From assembly GCA_902728285.1 (NCBI GenBank), contig CACVBU010001169.1:289952-353951 (forward strand): a stretch of DNA of 64,000 bases, read 5' to 3'. Position numbers and translations under genes: made by a program. Below, piece by piece: positions 23,513 through 34,436 of the stretch. Each line of letters opens with the position of its first letter. Positions within the stretch are counted from its first letter, which is position 1. The notes under the pieces are model-generated. The model was not told where the DNA came from, ran no database searches, and saw nothing but the letters and a program-made list of their open reading frames with translations. The DNA is from Clytia hemisphaerica. Its lineage: Eukaryota > Cnidaria > Hydrozoa > Leptothecata > Clytiidae.

Positions 23513-23998
23513 GCTTTACGTGAAAAAATTGAAAACCCGAGTAATTTCGAACGAACGAGTTACTCGCTTTACGTGAGAAAATTGGAACCCGAGTAACTTC
23601 GAACGAACGAGTTACTCATTTTACGCGAGAAAATTGAAAACCCGAGTAACTTCGAACGAACGAGTTACTCATTTTACGTGAGAAAATCGAAAACCCGAGT
23701 AACTTCGAACACGAACGAGTTACTCATTTTACGTGAGAAAATTGAAAACCCGAGTTATTTCAAACGAACGAGTTTACTCGCTTTACGTGAAAAAAATTAG
23801 AGCTCGAGTTTTTCAAACTAAGAGTTTACTCGCCTTACGTGAGAAAAAACAAGTATACAGATTTTGTTAATTCTTAATAACGTGGAATACTCGAAATAAA
23901 CTCGAACTCGAAAAAAAGATCTCTGCTGAAAAAGCCAAGTAACTCAAGTCATACTCTACTTACTTGACTTTTAACTCGAGATGGTTTACCAGGGAAAC
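23513..23998. repeat. Tandem array of about 53-bp units, then CTCGAGTTA-type end (copy 3)
   Basis: About six units share TTTACGTGAGAAAATTGAAA, ACCCGAGTAACTTCGAACGA and ACGAGTTACTC, from 23513 to about 23850. The block then runs through ACTCGAG words to CTCGAGATGGTTTACCAGGG at about 23975-23994, the inverted counterpart of the start at 7211. Confidence 0.75.
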
Positions 23999-24500
23999 TA
24001 ACAAACTTAGAAAAATAAACAAAACCTTCCACACAAATACAAAGAAACAGAAAAGGGGTTAAACAACAGACAAAACGAACAAGACAAACGACAAAATACA
24101 AGTATCAAAAAACACAAATTTTCAAATAGTAGGCCCAGAACCCGGTTCGACACCTAAAGTCCGTGCAGCCTGCACGGGAAAGAACGAAAAAGAAAATGAC
24201 TGAGGAAACTAACATACAATACATAATATAAAAAAATGTTTCAATTTTTCAAAAATACAAACCGGTGCAAAACAGTTTGAAAAGCGATCTCTACCGGTTT
24301 TGGAACCGTGTCAAACGGGTTTACGGAGCCGATATAAATTTAAGATTTAATCAGTAGCAAAAACTGTAAATTGTTTCAAATTACTGACTTAAATCCTGAG
24401 CAATGGCCGGTGTTTGGAAGGTGGTTGGTTGCTGTCACCCAATCCTAAATTTAGGGAGGTGGGTCTGATGTAGCCTGGGAATCCAGCAATAAAGAGTATG
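23999..24500. other. Noncoding stretch with an ACCCGGTTCGA motif
   Basis: A/C-rich then AT-rich. AACCCGGTTCGACACC at about 24138 recurs near 38395 and 46155 in similar contexts, suggesting a dispersed repeat. No matching A box is seen, so I do not call it a SINE. Confidence 0.35.
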
Positions 24501-24584
24501 GGATTATTAATCCCCGTCGAGTTTTAGTTATTTTTACCCCCACTGGCTGAAAAAATCCCACCGGGTCTGTGAGAAGGGGGTGTC
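24500..24584. mobile_element. Right end of a CTCACAGACCCGGTGG-family MITE
   Basis: TTTTTACCCCCACTGGCTGAAAAAATCCC followed by ACCGGGTCTGTGAGAAGGGGGTGT, matching the right terminus of the element at 23051-23358. The left half is missing. Confidence 0.6.
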
Positions 24585-25350
24585 TTTAAAAAGATCGATA
24601 GTGATACAGGGGAGAGTGAGTGCACATTGAACAATATTAATTAAATATGCAAAAGTTGTTTATCAAAACGCTTTATTGAACAACTACATTCCTCTCTCTT
24701 TGTAATTCAAAAGAGAAGATAAATGTCTAGACTTGTAAAATGTAAAAGGAATTTTTTCGCATGTGCTTCTCACTCGTTACATAACATTTGTAATGAAGTA
24801 ATAACCAGAGAGAAAGAAAAATTACTCAGCAACAATTAACGAAGAGATTTTCTCTTCAGCAAAAAGGCAAGCAAATAAGGGAGTTTCTTCTTTTATGATG
24901 CCAGAGAGAAAAGCGTGGAAAGATTGAGAAAGAAACTTTCTTTTTTAAAGAAGTTTTTCTGCACGTGCGATGCATCGCACACCTGATTCGATTTTACATA
25001 TTTTACTAGTGCGATGAATCGCACACCTCAGTGCCTTTGGGGCGTGTGTGGAGGCGTGCGCGTGCGATCGCACGCCTCATATGCCAAAGCCTTTGAATGG
25101 TGTCAAAAATAAACACTCCCATCCTGCTCAACTTGCATAAAAAATTTATTTACAAAAGATAGATTTGTATGGAGGGGCTTTGTTTACTTTTTATTACCAA
25201 TAAACTTCAAAGCTATACTACAATGTCCTAGATAGAGGCAGGGATATGAGCCAGGAACCTATTTAGAACTTCATATTCAGCAAAATTCCGTATTGTATCA
25301 ATAAATCCTTAGTCGTCAAACATCATAGCAAGAGAGAGGGCTGTCAACCA
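24585..25350. other. Noncoding stretch with three GTGCGAT..ATCGCAC palindromes
   Basis: At about 24964-25077 three near-palindromes occur: GTGCGATGCATCGCAC, GTGCGATGAATCGCAC and GTGCGATCGCAC. The rest is AT-rich without recognisable coding content. Confidence 0.4.
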
Positions 25351-25351
25351 G

Positions 25352-25440
25352 TGGCGTTGTGACAGGGGGCCATGGCCCCCCCAGTGGAGCTTTTTTAAGG
25401 GGCGCCGAAGAGCAAGGGGTACCAAAAGAGATTTTTTTAA
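25352..25440. mobile_element. Left end of an hAT-like MITE (CAGTGGCGT family)
   Basis: CAGTGGCGTTGTGACAGGGG, then GGCCCCCCCAGTGGAGC and AAGGGGCGCC, matching the left part of the complete copy at 43113-43417. A possible right part (GCCCTT/GCCGCCCCCCTGG words near 26095-26130) lies beyond the insertion at 25495. Confidence 0.55.
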
Positions 25441-25494
25441 AGGTCCCAATCTTAAAAATCATACTTTATGCGCCTTAAATTGGGTGCATGTCAC

Positions 25495-26017
25495 TAGTCC
25501 GACACTTTCTAGTCCGACAGTAAAAAAATCCGAATCTATAAAATAAATCCACAATTTGGAAGTCTTTTTTTCCGACGTCACTTTTGTCCGAAAACGAAAC
25601 ATTTTTTTTAGAGTGTCGAATGTTAAACAAGGGTTTTTATAAGCAACACCTATTTTCGGCCTTGCTTGGAGGATGCTTATGAGCTGATAATGTTGTAGTT
25701 CAACTTCTTAAAAATATGCTTTGACCACGACCCATATTTATTGGGTAAAGGCTATTGTTTGCCACGGTTACATTGTCTAAAAAACTTTTACTAATAAAGT
25801 ATAAAGAATTGGCTAATTTTAGGTTAGGCCTGGAGCCTCTTCAACTTTCAATGTAGTTGCTTACAAAAAATAAACCTCCTCTTCGACGATTCATATTTCG
25901 CTGTCTATTTTTTTTTTTTTTGACTCGTTGTCGGACAAAATTGTTGTCGGAATACTGACACATTCGTCAAATCCAATGTCGGACATTTTTACTGTCGGAC
26001 TAGAAAGTGTCGGACTA
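25495..26017. mobile_element. MITE with TAGTCCGACACTTTCTAG termini
   Basis: TAGTCCGACACTTTCTAGTC at 25495, continuing as CGACAGTAAAAA, is mirrored at the right end by TACTGTCGGACTAGAAAGTG and CGGACTA ending at 26017. Interior TTGTCCGA / GTCGGAC words repeat. Noncoding. Confidence 0.75.
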
Positions 26018-26620
26018 CTGACGACCTCCCGTAAAAGGATCTGTTAAGGTTGGCGATTTTTGAAATTTTCATCCAGATTTGGGGTGAATATTGGGCTCTT
26101 CCAGAAAAAAGTCTGTGCCGCCCCCCTGGTTGAAGATATCCAACACCCAGAGGTTATTCGTCAGATATTTAGGGGCTTATTTATCTACAAGAGAGAGGAT
26201 GTCTACGGGGGTAAAGTGAAAACAGATAAAAACACAGAGTAAAGGGTATTTTCAGATAAAAAAATACGATATCCAGGGGGTCGTAAAATAGAGTGTCATG
26301 TAGTATATGCATGTCTCCTTTAAATATAAAAAATAGTCCCCAATGGAGGAAACAGGAAACATTTTTTCCATGTCTATACCTAGGTGATGGTTGACCTTTT
26401 AAAAAAAGGGTTTGATCAGCAGCCAGTATCGTTTCAATGATGTATTGTGCGGTGTAAAGACTTTTCGATTTTGTACTTGATTTTGACTGAAATTAGAATT
26501 ATATCACATGATATCATTATATTTTTGATTGCGTAATTTCAAAATTCAAGAGTTCAAAATAAGAGTTCCAAGGAAAGAGAGGGAGGAAATCAACCAATCT
26601 TGCTCAAATTCTAAAAAAAG
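26018..26620. other. No recognised gene
   Basis: A short open frame at 26060-26242 shows no motif. The stretch may hold the remnant right half of the hAT-like MITE. Confidence 0.3.
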
Positions 26621-26626
26621 TTTATT
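26621..26626 (-). terminator. Probable polyadenylation signal of the 26651-31226 gene
   Basis: AATAAA on the minus strand, 25 bases past the stop at 26651. Confidence 0.45.
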
Positions 26627-26650
26627 TTTCTTCTTCATTTACACAAATTT

Positions 26651-29600
26651 CTAAATTCTTACCTTGCTATTAGAAGTTTTTGTGAAGTGGTTAATAGTTA
26701 ACAAGGAATCCTTATCAGGAGCTCTAAATGGTAAAAATAGTGGGACATGAACGTTTTCCTTACATAGATTAGATATTCTCAAAAGGCATAAATGTGCCAA
26801 ATTTCAATTATTTTAGACTTTTCAAACCATTTCTTAAGGCCTCTAGAAAATCTGAAAGACCAATTTTACCCATTTTTTGACTTAATTTAAGCCTCCTGGA
26901 TAAAACAACAAAAATTTGCAAAAAAAGAAGAAACCCAGTGATATATTTTCATGGAATGAAAAAAGTGTATCATGTTCATCCAAATCTAATAATTTCTATT
27001 CATATAAGTCTCCCGGGAGAGAAATCTTAAAACATTCATGTACAGTACACAAGCATAACATCAATTAATATTTCAAAAAAGCTATTCTTTATTCTCTTCA
27101 ATATTTCTGGAAATTTTTTTAAATAGGGGGATACACATAGGGGTGAAATAAAAATAGGGGTTCCGGATCCCTCTGCACATTATGGGACTCTGAAAGTGCT
27201 TGGAATTCAAATATTTGGAAAGTGGATATTGTAGCTTTAATTTTTTTGAGGGGTTTTCCATTTCCTGGATAGGGTTAATGACATCAAAACTCTTATGTTC
27301 AGTTTAGGAGAAGGAAGCAAAACAAAAGATTAATACAGTAAATACTCTATACTCTATTTTAATCCAAAAATATTACAAATAAGATAAGTCAGGTAGACTT
27401 ATCTACAAAAATTTATTTACATGTTTGGGGCTGATCCTTGTTGACTTTCGGCCATTGCTGGTTGCTGGCATAGATGGACAACATTCCTTAAAAATATGTA
27501 ATTTCGATTTTAAAGAAAAAAGATACCAATATAGGGGCAGGATAGAAAATTTGATTCAAAATTCTACGGACAGTAACTGAAACAATAAGTAACATACTTC
27601 AAGAACTTAAAATAATTTTTAAAGCAGCTAAATAAAAATTCAAAATAAGTCAGGAGTTTCTCTAATTAAACATGAAGATATAGGTCACAAAGGGAATACT
27701 AAAAGAATTTAATTACATGTTCGAAGATGAATGTGGTTGAGTTTCGGTCAATGCTGGTTCCTGGCATGGATTGGTGATATTCCTTTTAAGTTAAAAAAAT
27801 ATATAGTACTTGAAAGCAAAAAGATAAAATGTTTTTCGTTCCCTTATATATAGGGGCAGGATAGATAATTTGATTCAAAATTCTACGGACAGTAACTGAA
27901 ACTGTAAGTAAGTAACAAACTTAAAATAATTTTTAAAGCAGCAAAACAAAAGTTTAAAATAAGTCTGAAGCTTCTCTAATCAAAAATAAAAAAAAGTCAC
28001 GTAGAGAATACTTTAAGAGCTTAATTACATGTTTGAAGAAGAATGTGGTAGGGTTTCGGTCATTGCTGGTCGCTGACATGGATCGTTGAAATTCCTAAAA
28101 GATATATATATATAATTTACGTACTTTGTATTATATTTTTCATTTATTTCAATATATGGAGGAAGGATAGAAGGTTGAATTCAAAATACCATAGACAGTA
28201 ACTGAAACTGCAAGGTAACATATTTCAAGAACTTACACTTCATTTTGGTCATCTTTGATATCATCATAGGGATTATACAATTTAAAATATTCACTACAGT
28301 AAAGAAAAAATAAGATTTCCAAGCCACGAGCACCAAATTTCTAGTTAAAATTTTTTGAGGGTAAAGATTTTCCATGGCAATTGAGAACAGCCTGATTGAG
28401 AAAGGTCTATTGCCTAAAAATTGAATTGAATGTAGAGTCATGTCATCGAATTGCGGACAAAATCAGATTTTTGGGAAACGTAAAACGTGATGATAGTGAA
28501 AAATACTTTACATTCGATTAATGTAGCCCTGTGATGTTTTAGTATGGTTCTTTTATATTCTGGACAAACAAGTTAACTTTCCTAGCCATATGAAAAGTAT
28601 CGGTATTTTTGGCAAATTACAGACACTGCTGGGTAATTGCAGACACTTTTCAGGATGAGATTTTTCAAATTTCCTGGAAAAAATAATGGTAATTTTCATA
28701 TCCTTGAAAAATTCAACCTTTCTACTTTTGGAACCAAATAGACGAAAGTTATCAAACAAATATACAACGAGAAAATGACTCACAAAGACCTAAGTATTTT
28801 CTATTGTTGTTCCCTTTTCTATGGATTTTTTTTTTCTTCAATTTTGACACGAAAAATGATGTTGCCCTTGGTGGTCTTCTTTAGCCAATTGTGAGTTGTG
28901 ACGTCACTTTTCACAAAGCTGATCTGAATTGAAAACGTCACTTTTAAAAGTTGACATTGCAAGTTAGGACATCTGTTTACAGTCAGGAGACGTGTCCGCC
29001 ATTCCCCGATGTTGAATCTTATTTGTTGAAGGATTTTGCAAAATCTTTTCGGTTCCAGGATAAAATAAAACCCCAATTTTTTGACCAAATGAATGAAAAC
29101 TTTTCAAGAAATCAGAGCTTTTGTACAAAAATTTGGTTGAGGCAATTTTTTTATTTTTTTATTTTTTTTTCATTTTTTTTCAGCACGTCTCCAGTTATTT
29201 TCAATCTCTCAATAATGCGTTGGTCTTCACATAAGAAATTTTGGGGAAGTATTCTGGAATAGTTTAACTATACCATTCAAAAAGAATATTTCAAAATGGT
29301 ACAGTGGTTTTTTCTGTATTCAAAGCTTAAAAAAGTGTCTACAATTACCCAACAAGACTCTAGAGATTTCTAATTAGAGTTTATTTGTGTGGTAAAAAAG
29401 TACTGTGAAAAAGGGTAGCTTGCACCACTGGAGTGCATCAACTCCAAACTACAGACTTTTCTGGTTATCAAATTGTAAAAAATCAATACATGTTTTATTT
29501 GCAGCTTCACTAAAAATTTCAGACTAAAAAAGGTTTGCTGTCTGCAGCTGATGCAAGTTTGCCTACGGAGATGCAGGTTACCTTTTCTTCACTGTAGATT

Positions 29601-31226
29601 AAAAGCACATTATTTTACATAAATAAAAAGAAAATGTCGCCACCAATTTGATCAGATTTAACTTGAGGGCTGAGAGTTCAATCAATCTAACAACAGTTTA
29701 ATGATATATACATTGTTACTAACCTCAATCCATCATTGAATTCATTGGTGATAGATGTAGTATATGATCTATGAGAAAGCATAGGCTATCTATTATAAAT
29801 ATCACCACATAAAAAAAACTTCAAAAAATAAATGAACACTACCCAAACTGCCTAAGGAATTAAAATTAAAAACCTGAGTTCAAAAGACAATTCTTTACAA
29901 ATTCCTTGACTAAAATTATCATTAAAAACACTAAGTAACTTTTTAAAATAACTACCGTCAATCGGGATTCCCAACTTTAGTGAGGGATAAATTTTATCAC
30001 TTTAGACCACAACATTTTCTGGTCCTTAGTTTTTAAAAGTTGGATGACTCTCTCAACTTAATTTACAAATTGCAGACCAAGAAAGTCCGCTGTTTAGAGG
30101 TGATAAAAATTATTCCTCAATCGAAAGTTGACCCGATTGATGCTATGTAACTTTCAAATTACTGTCCTACCACTACAAATAATCTATATCCTATATACTA
30201 ACAGTTCTCTTTCAAAGTCAAATTCATTATGTTCTAATCCTTCTGTTGTTCTGGCTTCTTCTGCTGCTATTGCTTCCTGTTGTTCCATGTACTCATAATA
30301 GTTAGGCTAAAAATAAAAATTACTGTAACTTATTACAAAAAAAAGAAGGGCACTTTCTTTCTGTTTTGTTTTTCAAAAAGCAATGAATAGAAGTAAGAAC
30401 CTTAGTAGATAATATCAGATGCATTTTCTTTCTTATTTATTCTGTGCAAGGAGAACCCATCAGAACCAAATTTCAGTATTATTTCAAAAAAAAGAAGATT
30501 TTATGTAACCTAAGAGGAAAAAACAGTGTCTGAGTCTTATTGATAATGAAGAAATGAAGAGACATCTTACTTCAGGAATTTCGCAATCTTTAATGCTATC
30601 AAAGCAGTGAAGAATTTTGTTTTTAATTTGGAGGGGAACATCGTTGATTCCAGAATTAACAAAACCGCTACACCGTTCATCAAAAACCTCGCTGCTATCT
30701 TTCTGGTCATCAAACTCAATGACATTCATGTTTGGACACATAACTCCCATATTGGTGGTCTGCAGTCTGATGAGTGTGGCATCTTGACAGTTATCCACTA
30801 TAAAAAGGTCATGATACCTCCCCAAAACCTCCTTTGGAACATACTTGGAAAGCGGTCCGAGTGGTTAATATTTTAGCTGAAATATAATAATATCTATTAA
30901 TATATCCTCAAGCAAAGTACAGGTTACCCAAAAAATCTTTGGATATTTCACAAGCTACTGAAATTAAACACTGTCTTGATTGCTGAGGAGGTAATATTTT
31001 CAGATTAGATATATTTTTTGTCATAATAATAAAATAAGATTATCAAAGACTTGTAGACTTCTAGGCATAAAAGTATAAATTTTTCTCAAGTTTCAAACTA
31101 TTTGGCAAGAGTTTTCATTCATATTTTTATAGAAATTTTATAATGCTGACCTTAGAAAAAACATAATATTTTAAATAATTATATACCAACCTTTCTTCTG
31201 TCTAAGAGTTTCAAGATTTCCTCCAT
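26651..31226 (-). CDS. Unrecognised protein, 9 exons, 261 codons, with a triplicated exon
   Basis: Exons in order of reading: 31226-31191, 30843-30571, 30306-30203, 29768-29724, 28293-28237, 28094-28029, 27782-27717, 27486-27421, 26723-26651. All are phase-compatible; the total is 786 nt. Exon 1 encodes MEEILKLLDRRK. Exon 2 (91 residues, YVPKEVLGRYHDLF...) has no family I know; its acceptor is preceded by a TATTAAC branch-point-like word. Exon 3 is acidic and Glu-rich (NYYEYMEQQEAIAAEEAR). Exons 6, 7 and 8 are 66 nt each and encode related 22-residue repeats, residues about 172-237, with pattern N...PCQ.PA.TET.PHSSSNM. The last exon ends 24 residues later. No signal peptide or membrane segment is evident. 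No frame breaks occur, so I take it as an expressed host gene, though the exon 1-2 junction is the weakest. Confidence 0.65.
27421..28210 (-). repeat. Genomic tandem triplication of an exon and its intron
   Basis: Units start at 27421, 27717 and 28029 (periods 296 and 312). Each contains the 66-nt exon plus intron words such as GGGGCAGGATAGA, TTCAAAATTCTACGGACAGT and AACTGAAAC. The third copy of these intron words (about 28155-28205) lies next to exon 28237-28293; in the other two units the matching place has lost exon sequence. Confidence 0.85.
28622..29360. repeat. Inverted-repeat element in an intron, GTAATTGCAGACACT arms
   Basis: CAGACACTGCTGGGTAATTG and CAGACACTTTT at about 28622-28653 are mirrored at about 29328-29358 by AAAGTGTCTACAATTACCC. 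The interior is noncoding with T-runs at 29145-29180. Exact ends not resolved. Confidence 0.5.
29959..30140. mobile_element. MITE in an intron, TCAATCGGG termini
   Basis: TCAATCGGGATTCCCAACTTT with GATAAATTTTATCAC is mirrored by GTGATAAAAATTATTCCTC and AAAGTTGACCCGATTGA. Arms about 40 bases with a few mismatches. Confidence 0.7.
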
Positions 31227-31266
31227 TTGGATATTAAAAGGTTACAGTCGTGGTTAGTATATGTAA

Positions 31267-31409
31267 TCACATGATAACGAGTGCAATTCGAATATAATTG
31301 CACGAGTGATTTTTTTGCTATTAATTTTCCGAGTCCGAAAGGACGAGGAAAATTCGAAACAAAAACATCACGAGTGCAATTTTCGAATTGTACGAGTTAT
31401 TATGTGATT
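31267..31409. mobile_element. Foldback MITE directly upstream of the 31226 start codon
   Basis: GTAATCACATGATAACGAGTG at 31262 on is mirrored by CGAGTTATTATGTGATTACGAG. An inner hairpin (AATTTTCC.GAGTCC / GGACGAGGAAAATT) marks the centre. It starts about 40 bases from the start codon of the minus-strand gene. Confidence 0.7.
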
Positions 31410-32040
31410 ACGAGCTAATCGCACAATGGCTTTCACTACTTTTTCCCAGTTAGGAAAGTAAATTACAGAAATTAAACCAAGAGTTTTATATTTTTATCTG
31501 CTCTCTATGTTTTTCTTTTATCGTTGTTCATAGTTTTTCTTTCTCGCAAAATGAATTTCGAATGCAATTAAAACGTTCGATGCAAAAAAAGATGTAAGAA
31601 AAAACATTAAAATCAATTTTGTAAACATTGGCACGGCATTGAAGAGTGTGATTAACGATTAATTGCTCTCTACAGGATGCAATTAACGATTAATTGCTCT
31701 CTTTGAAGGGGCGCCAAATGAGAAAAAATAACTCATCGTGCGATTAATTTATTTATCTAAAATATCATATGTATAAAATGTGTCATCACAAATAACTTGG
31801 AAAGTTAAAGGCATGAAAAAAAACCGAGTTGAAAAACACCAAATAACTTGAAAAGTTAATAAAAGCTTAAAAAAAATTTATTTATTCATATCATTTTTGT
31901 GGTTACGTCATAGAAACTGAAATCATGATGTCACATGCAAAATAACCCGGGAAAAAAATAACCTGGAGAATTCCAGGTCGCAGCTGCGACCATGCAGAAA
32001 ATGTTGTTGTCTGCACCTGTAAAGTGATGAAAAAGTTGTA
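31410..32040. other. Noncoding; short direct repeat
   Basis: TTAACGATTAATTGCTCTCT occurs at about 31651 and again at about 31684. AAATAACTTG(A/G)AAAGTTAA recurs at about 31790 and 31842. No gene seen. Confidence 0.4.
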
Positions 32041-32045
32041 ACCCC

Positions 32046-32348
32046 TCACTTACCTGAAGGCATTCAAACTCTATTCGCCTGAACGAAGACAAGAAAGATA
32101 CATGGTTATCTACACATGGAAGATCCTTGAAAACCTTGTGCCAAACATCAACCTGTTAGATGGTTTATGAACTGTTTTTCAGACTTGACAGGTTTTGTTT
32201 TGCCAAAGCTGGAATTCCCAGAACATCAGCTGCCTCAGATTATCCTCAGACTATCCGATATAATTTCTTGTCTACCTGTGGGCCAATCCTGTTCAACTCC
32301 CTCCCAAAAGAATACACCTTTCCCGTAATTCAAACTTCTCAGAAATGA
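32046..32348 (+). pseudogene. C-terminal fragment of a non-LTR retrotransposon polyprotein
   Basis: Reads LKAFKLYSPERRQERYMVIY, then TWKILENLVPNI, characteristic of the region after the reverse transcriptase in animal LINEs. After a frame break the other frame continues with ILFNSLPKE, also typical. No catalytic residues remain. A short dead fragment. Confidence 0.6.
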
Positions 32349-32397
32349 CCTGGGAAAATGTTCAATTCCACTGTTATGTGTATAAAATTGTTTGGGA

Positions 32398-32622
32398 GGT
32401 AAACGAACGCGATTTTGCCTGCGAGGGTTTAGGGAAAGTTGGTTTTCAGCTTCTAACTTTTGATAGCAATCTTCTTTTGGTAAAAGATTTTCAGGGTGGT
32501 ATAATATCATGAATAGATTGAACATACTAAAATTTGAGAGGATTTTGTTTGACAAAACTTAAAAAAAGCTCAAAAAACCAACTTTCCCTAAGGAAATGCA
32601 GGCAAAAACGGGTTTGTTTACC
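32398..32622. mobile_element. MITE with GGTAAAC termini
   Basis: GGTAAACGAACGCGATTTTGC with GGGAAAGTTGGTTTT is mirrored by AACCAACTTTCCC and GCAAAAACGGGTTTGTTTACC. Arms about 45 bases. Confidence 0.7.
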
Positions 32623-32718
32623 TCCAGAGACCAAACAGAAAGGAAACAGGAAAGGTGTATTGAAAATAAAGTTACACAAGTTCCTTGCTTCTGTTCCAGA
32701 TGAACCCTGTGTTCCAGG

Positions 32719-32990
32719 GTTTACAACCACGACCCTGGACACCGCCATTCATTCCGCGATGGAGTCCGGTGGGTGAACGTTGGGCAGAGCCTAGCCCATT
32801 TTTACCACCGTACATGTCCCACTGTACACGAAAAATACTGCTGTACATTGTACGGTGGGTAGTCGATCGTAATAATTTCGTGTATGGTGGGTGGGATTTT
32901 GTACGGTGTTTTCGATCTAACCTAAAATACCACCATACACCCACCAGACTCTCATCCGTGCAATGTACGGCGGTGTCCAGGGTTGTTTAC
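32719..32990. mobile_element. MITE with GTTTACAACC...ACCCTGGACACCGCC arms
   Basis: ACCCTGGACACCGCC at about 32733 is the exact reverse complement of GGCGGTGTCCAGGGT at 32969-32983, with GTTTAC/GTTGTTTAC beyond. Interior words TGTACGGTGG and CCACCGTACA form further inverted pairs. Confidence 0.65.
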
Positions 32991-34026
32991 AACCAATGCT
33001 GCATCCAAATCAAATTGAGTTGTGGACCACAACATTGAGTTATATACTCAATAGGCCCATTTCATGTGACGTCACATATTTACATCGGCTCGTTACGACC
33101 CGCAAAACGGCCCGACTTTCAGAGGCAAAAAAGACAACAACATTAGCTGGAGGCACGCAGTTTATGTCAATTATCTCAGGATCTAGAAAGAATTTTGAAT
33201 AGAAATTTTAGTATGTTGTCTAATAACTATACCGGATTCTTATACTGAAATTTCATGAAATTCTGATGAAGAGATTTTGAATAATAAAATCAAAACCGCC
33301 TTTTTCCAGCGAGCGGTTCATCTTTTCTGCCTTGAAAAACTGTAACTATTTTGGCGCATGAGCCGCATACAAACGCGAAAAATCAAAACATTGAAACGGG
33401 TCTATTAAACACCAAATTAACAACATGCCATGTGGACATATTAGATTGCTCACCTAGAAGGAAAGACCATCGAATGCAAGCAAAAGCAGTTCCAAGTATT
33501 CCAAATAAAAGTTACTGTATGAAAGTAACCCCAATTTCTACACAAGTCTATCTAGGAATTCCGTCTATCTACTACCACGTGCCATTGCTGGTCTTCACTC
33601 CATGAAGCTCAGGTTTGAAATGACACACGATTGGTCGGATTGATCAGCCAACGAGCGAGCTAGAAAGCTCGCTCTGGGTCATTTTGGCTCATTATGGGTC
33701 GCTCTGGCTCATTATGGGTCATTTTGGCTCGCCCTGGCTCTTTCCGCAGTTTAGAAACACCGCGTTTATATCGCCAAAAAATTACTATAAAATGTCATTT
33801 TCCAGTAGTAAACTGTTGAAAATTCCATCGAAAATCACTGAAGTTTTAAATAAGGAGCAAAACAATGGATGATTTTCGTCTTCGAATCAAAGAAAATTTT
33901 CCAAATCCTCTATTTCAATTAATGCAATGAACCTAAAATCCTTTAAATTGAGAAATAACTATAAAAAAGTAACGCCGCTTTTAGGTTCAATTACAAAATA
34001 TTCGCCCTTTTAACGCTACGATCCCA
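32991..34026. other. Noncoding; GGGTC(G/A)CTCTGGCTCATTAT microsatellite-like run
   Basis: At about 33672-33745 the word GGCTCATTATGGGTC with variants is repeated four times. Open frames at 33351-33605 and 33684-33872 look like chance. No gene supported. Confidence 0.35.
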
Positions 34027-34436
34027 AAAATAACGGGGTTGGTGTAATTTAAGATGCACGATCTAACGATTTACGATGCACGATTCGCGATCCGTGCATA
34101 AAATATGTTACTTCATGCGTAATTATACTAATCATGATATTTAGGCAATTTACAAACTTTCATTCGCTGAAACTCAATTATTTTTAAAAACATAATTTAT
34201 GTAAGATTATCCAAATTATATTTAAAAAAGCTTTCAGTGTGTTTTTATAGATTAGAAAAGAAAGTGAAAGCCACGTGTATTCACCTTCTGTACTCTCTCT
34301 CTTTTTCATAACTTGAATCAATATAGGGAAATTGTTTACCGAAAGAAAATTCTTTCTCATAATATAGCATCCGTTTTTTGCTTCGTACATTACGGTCCGC
34401 AAACATATTGTTCTACAATATATTCTTTTATTTGCT

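Noticed and set aside
24126..24170. SINE based on ACCCGGTTCGA B-box-like words (also near 38395 and 46155)
   Set aside because: No A box at the right distance and the flanks of the three sites do not align by eye, so only a shared motif is recorded.
32235..33202. Cluster of overlapping frames on both strands
   Set aside because: They lie across two MITEs and a LINE fragment and show no consistent coding motif beyond that fragment.
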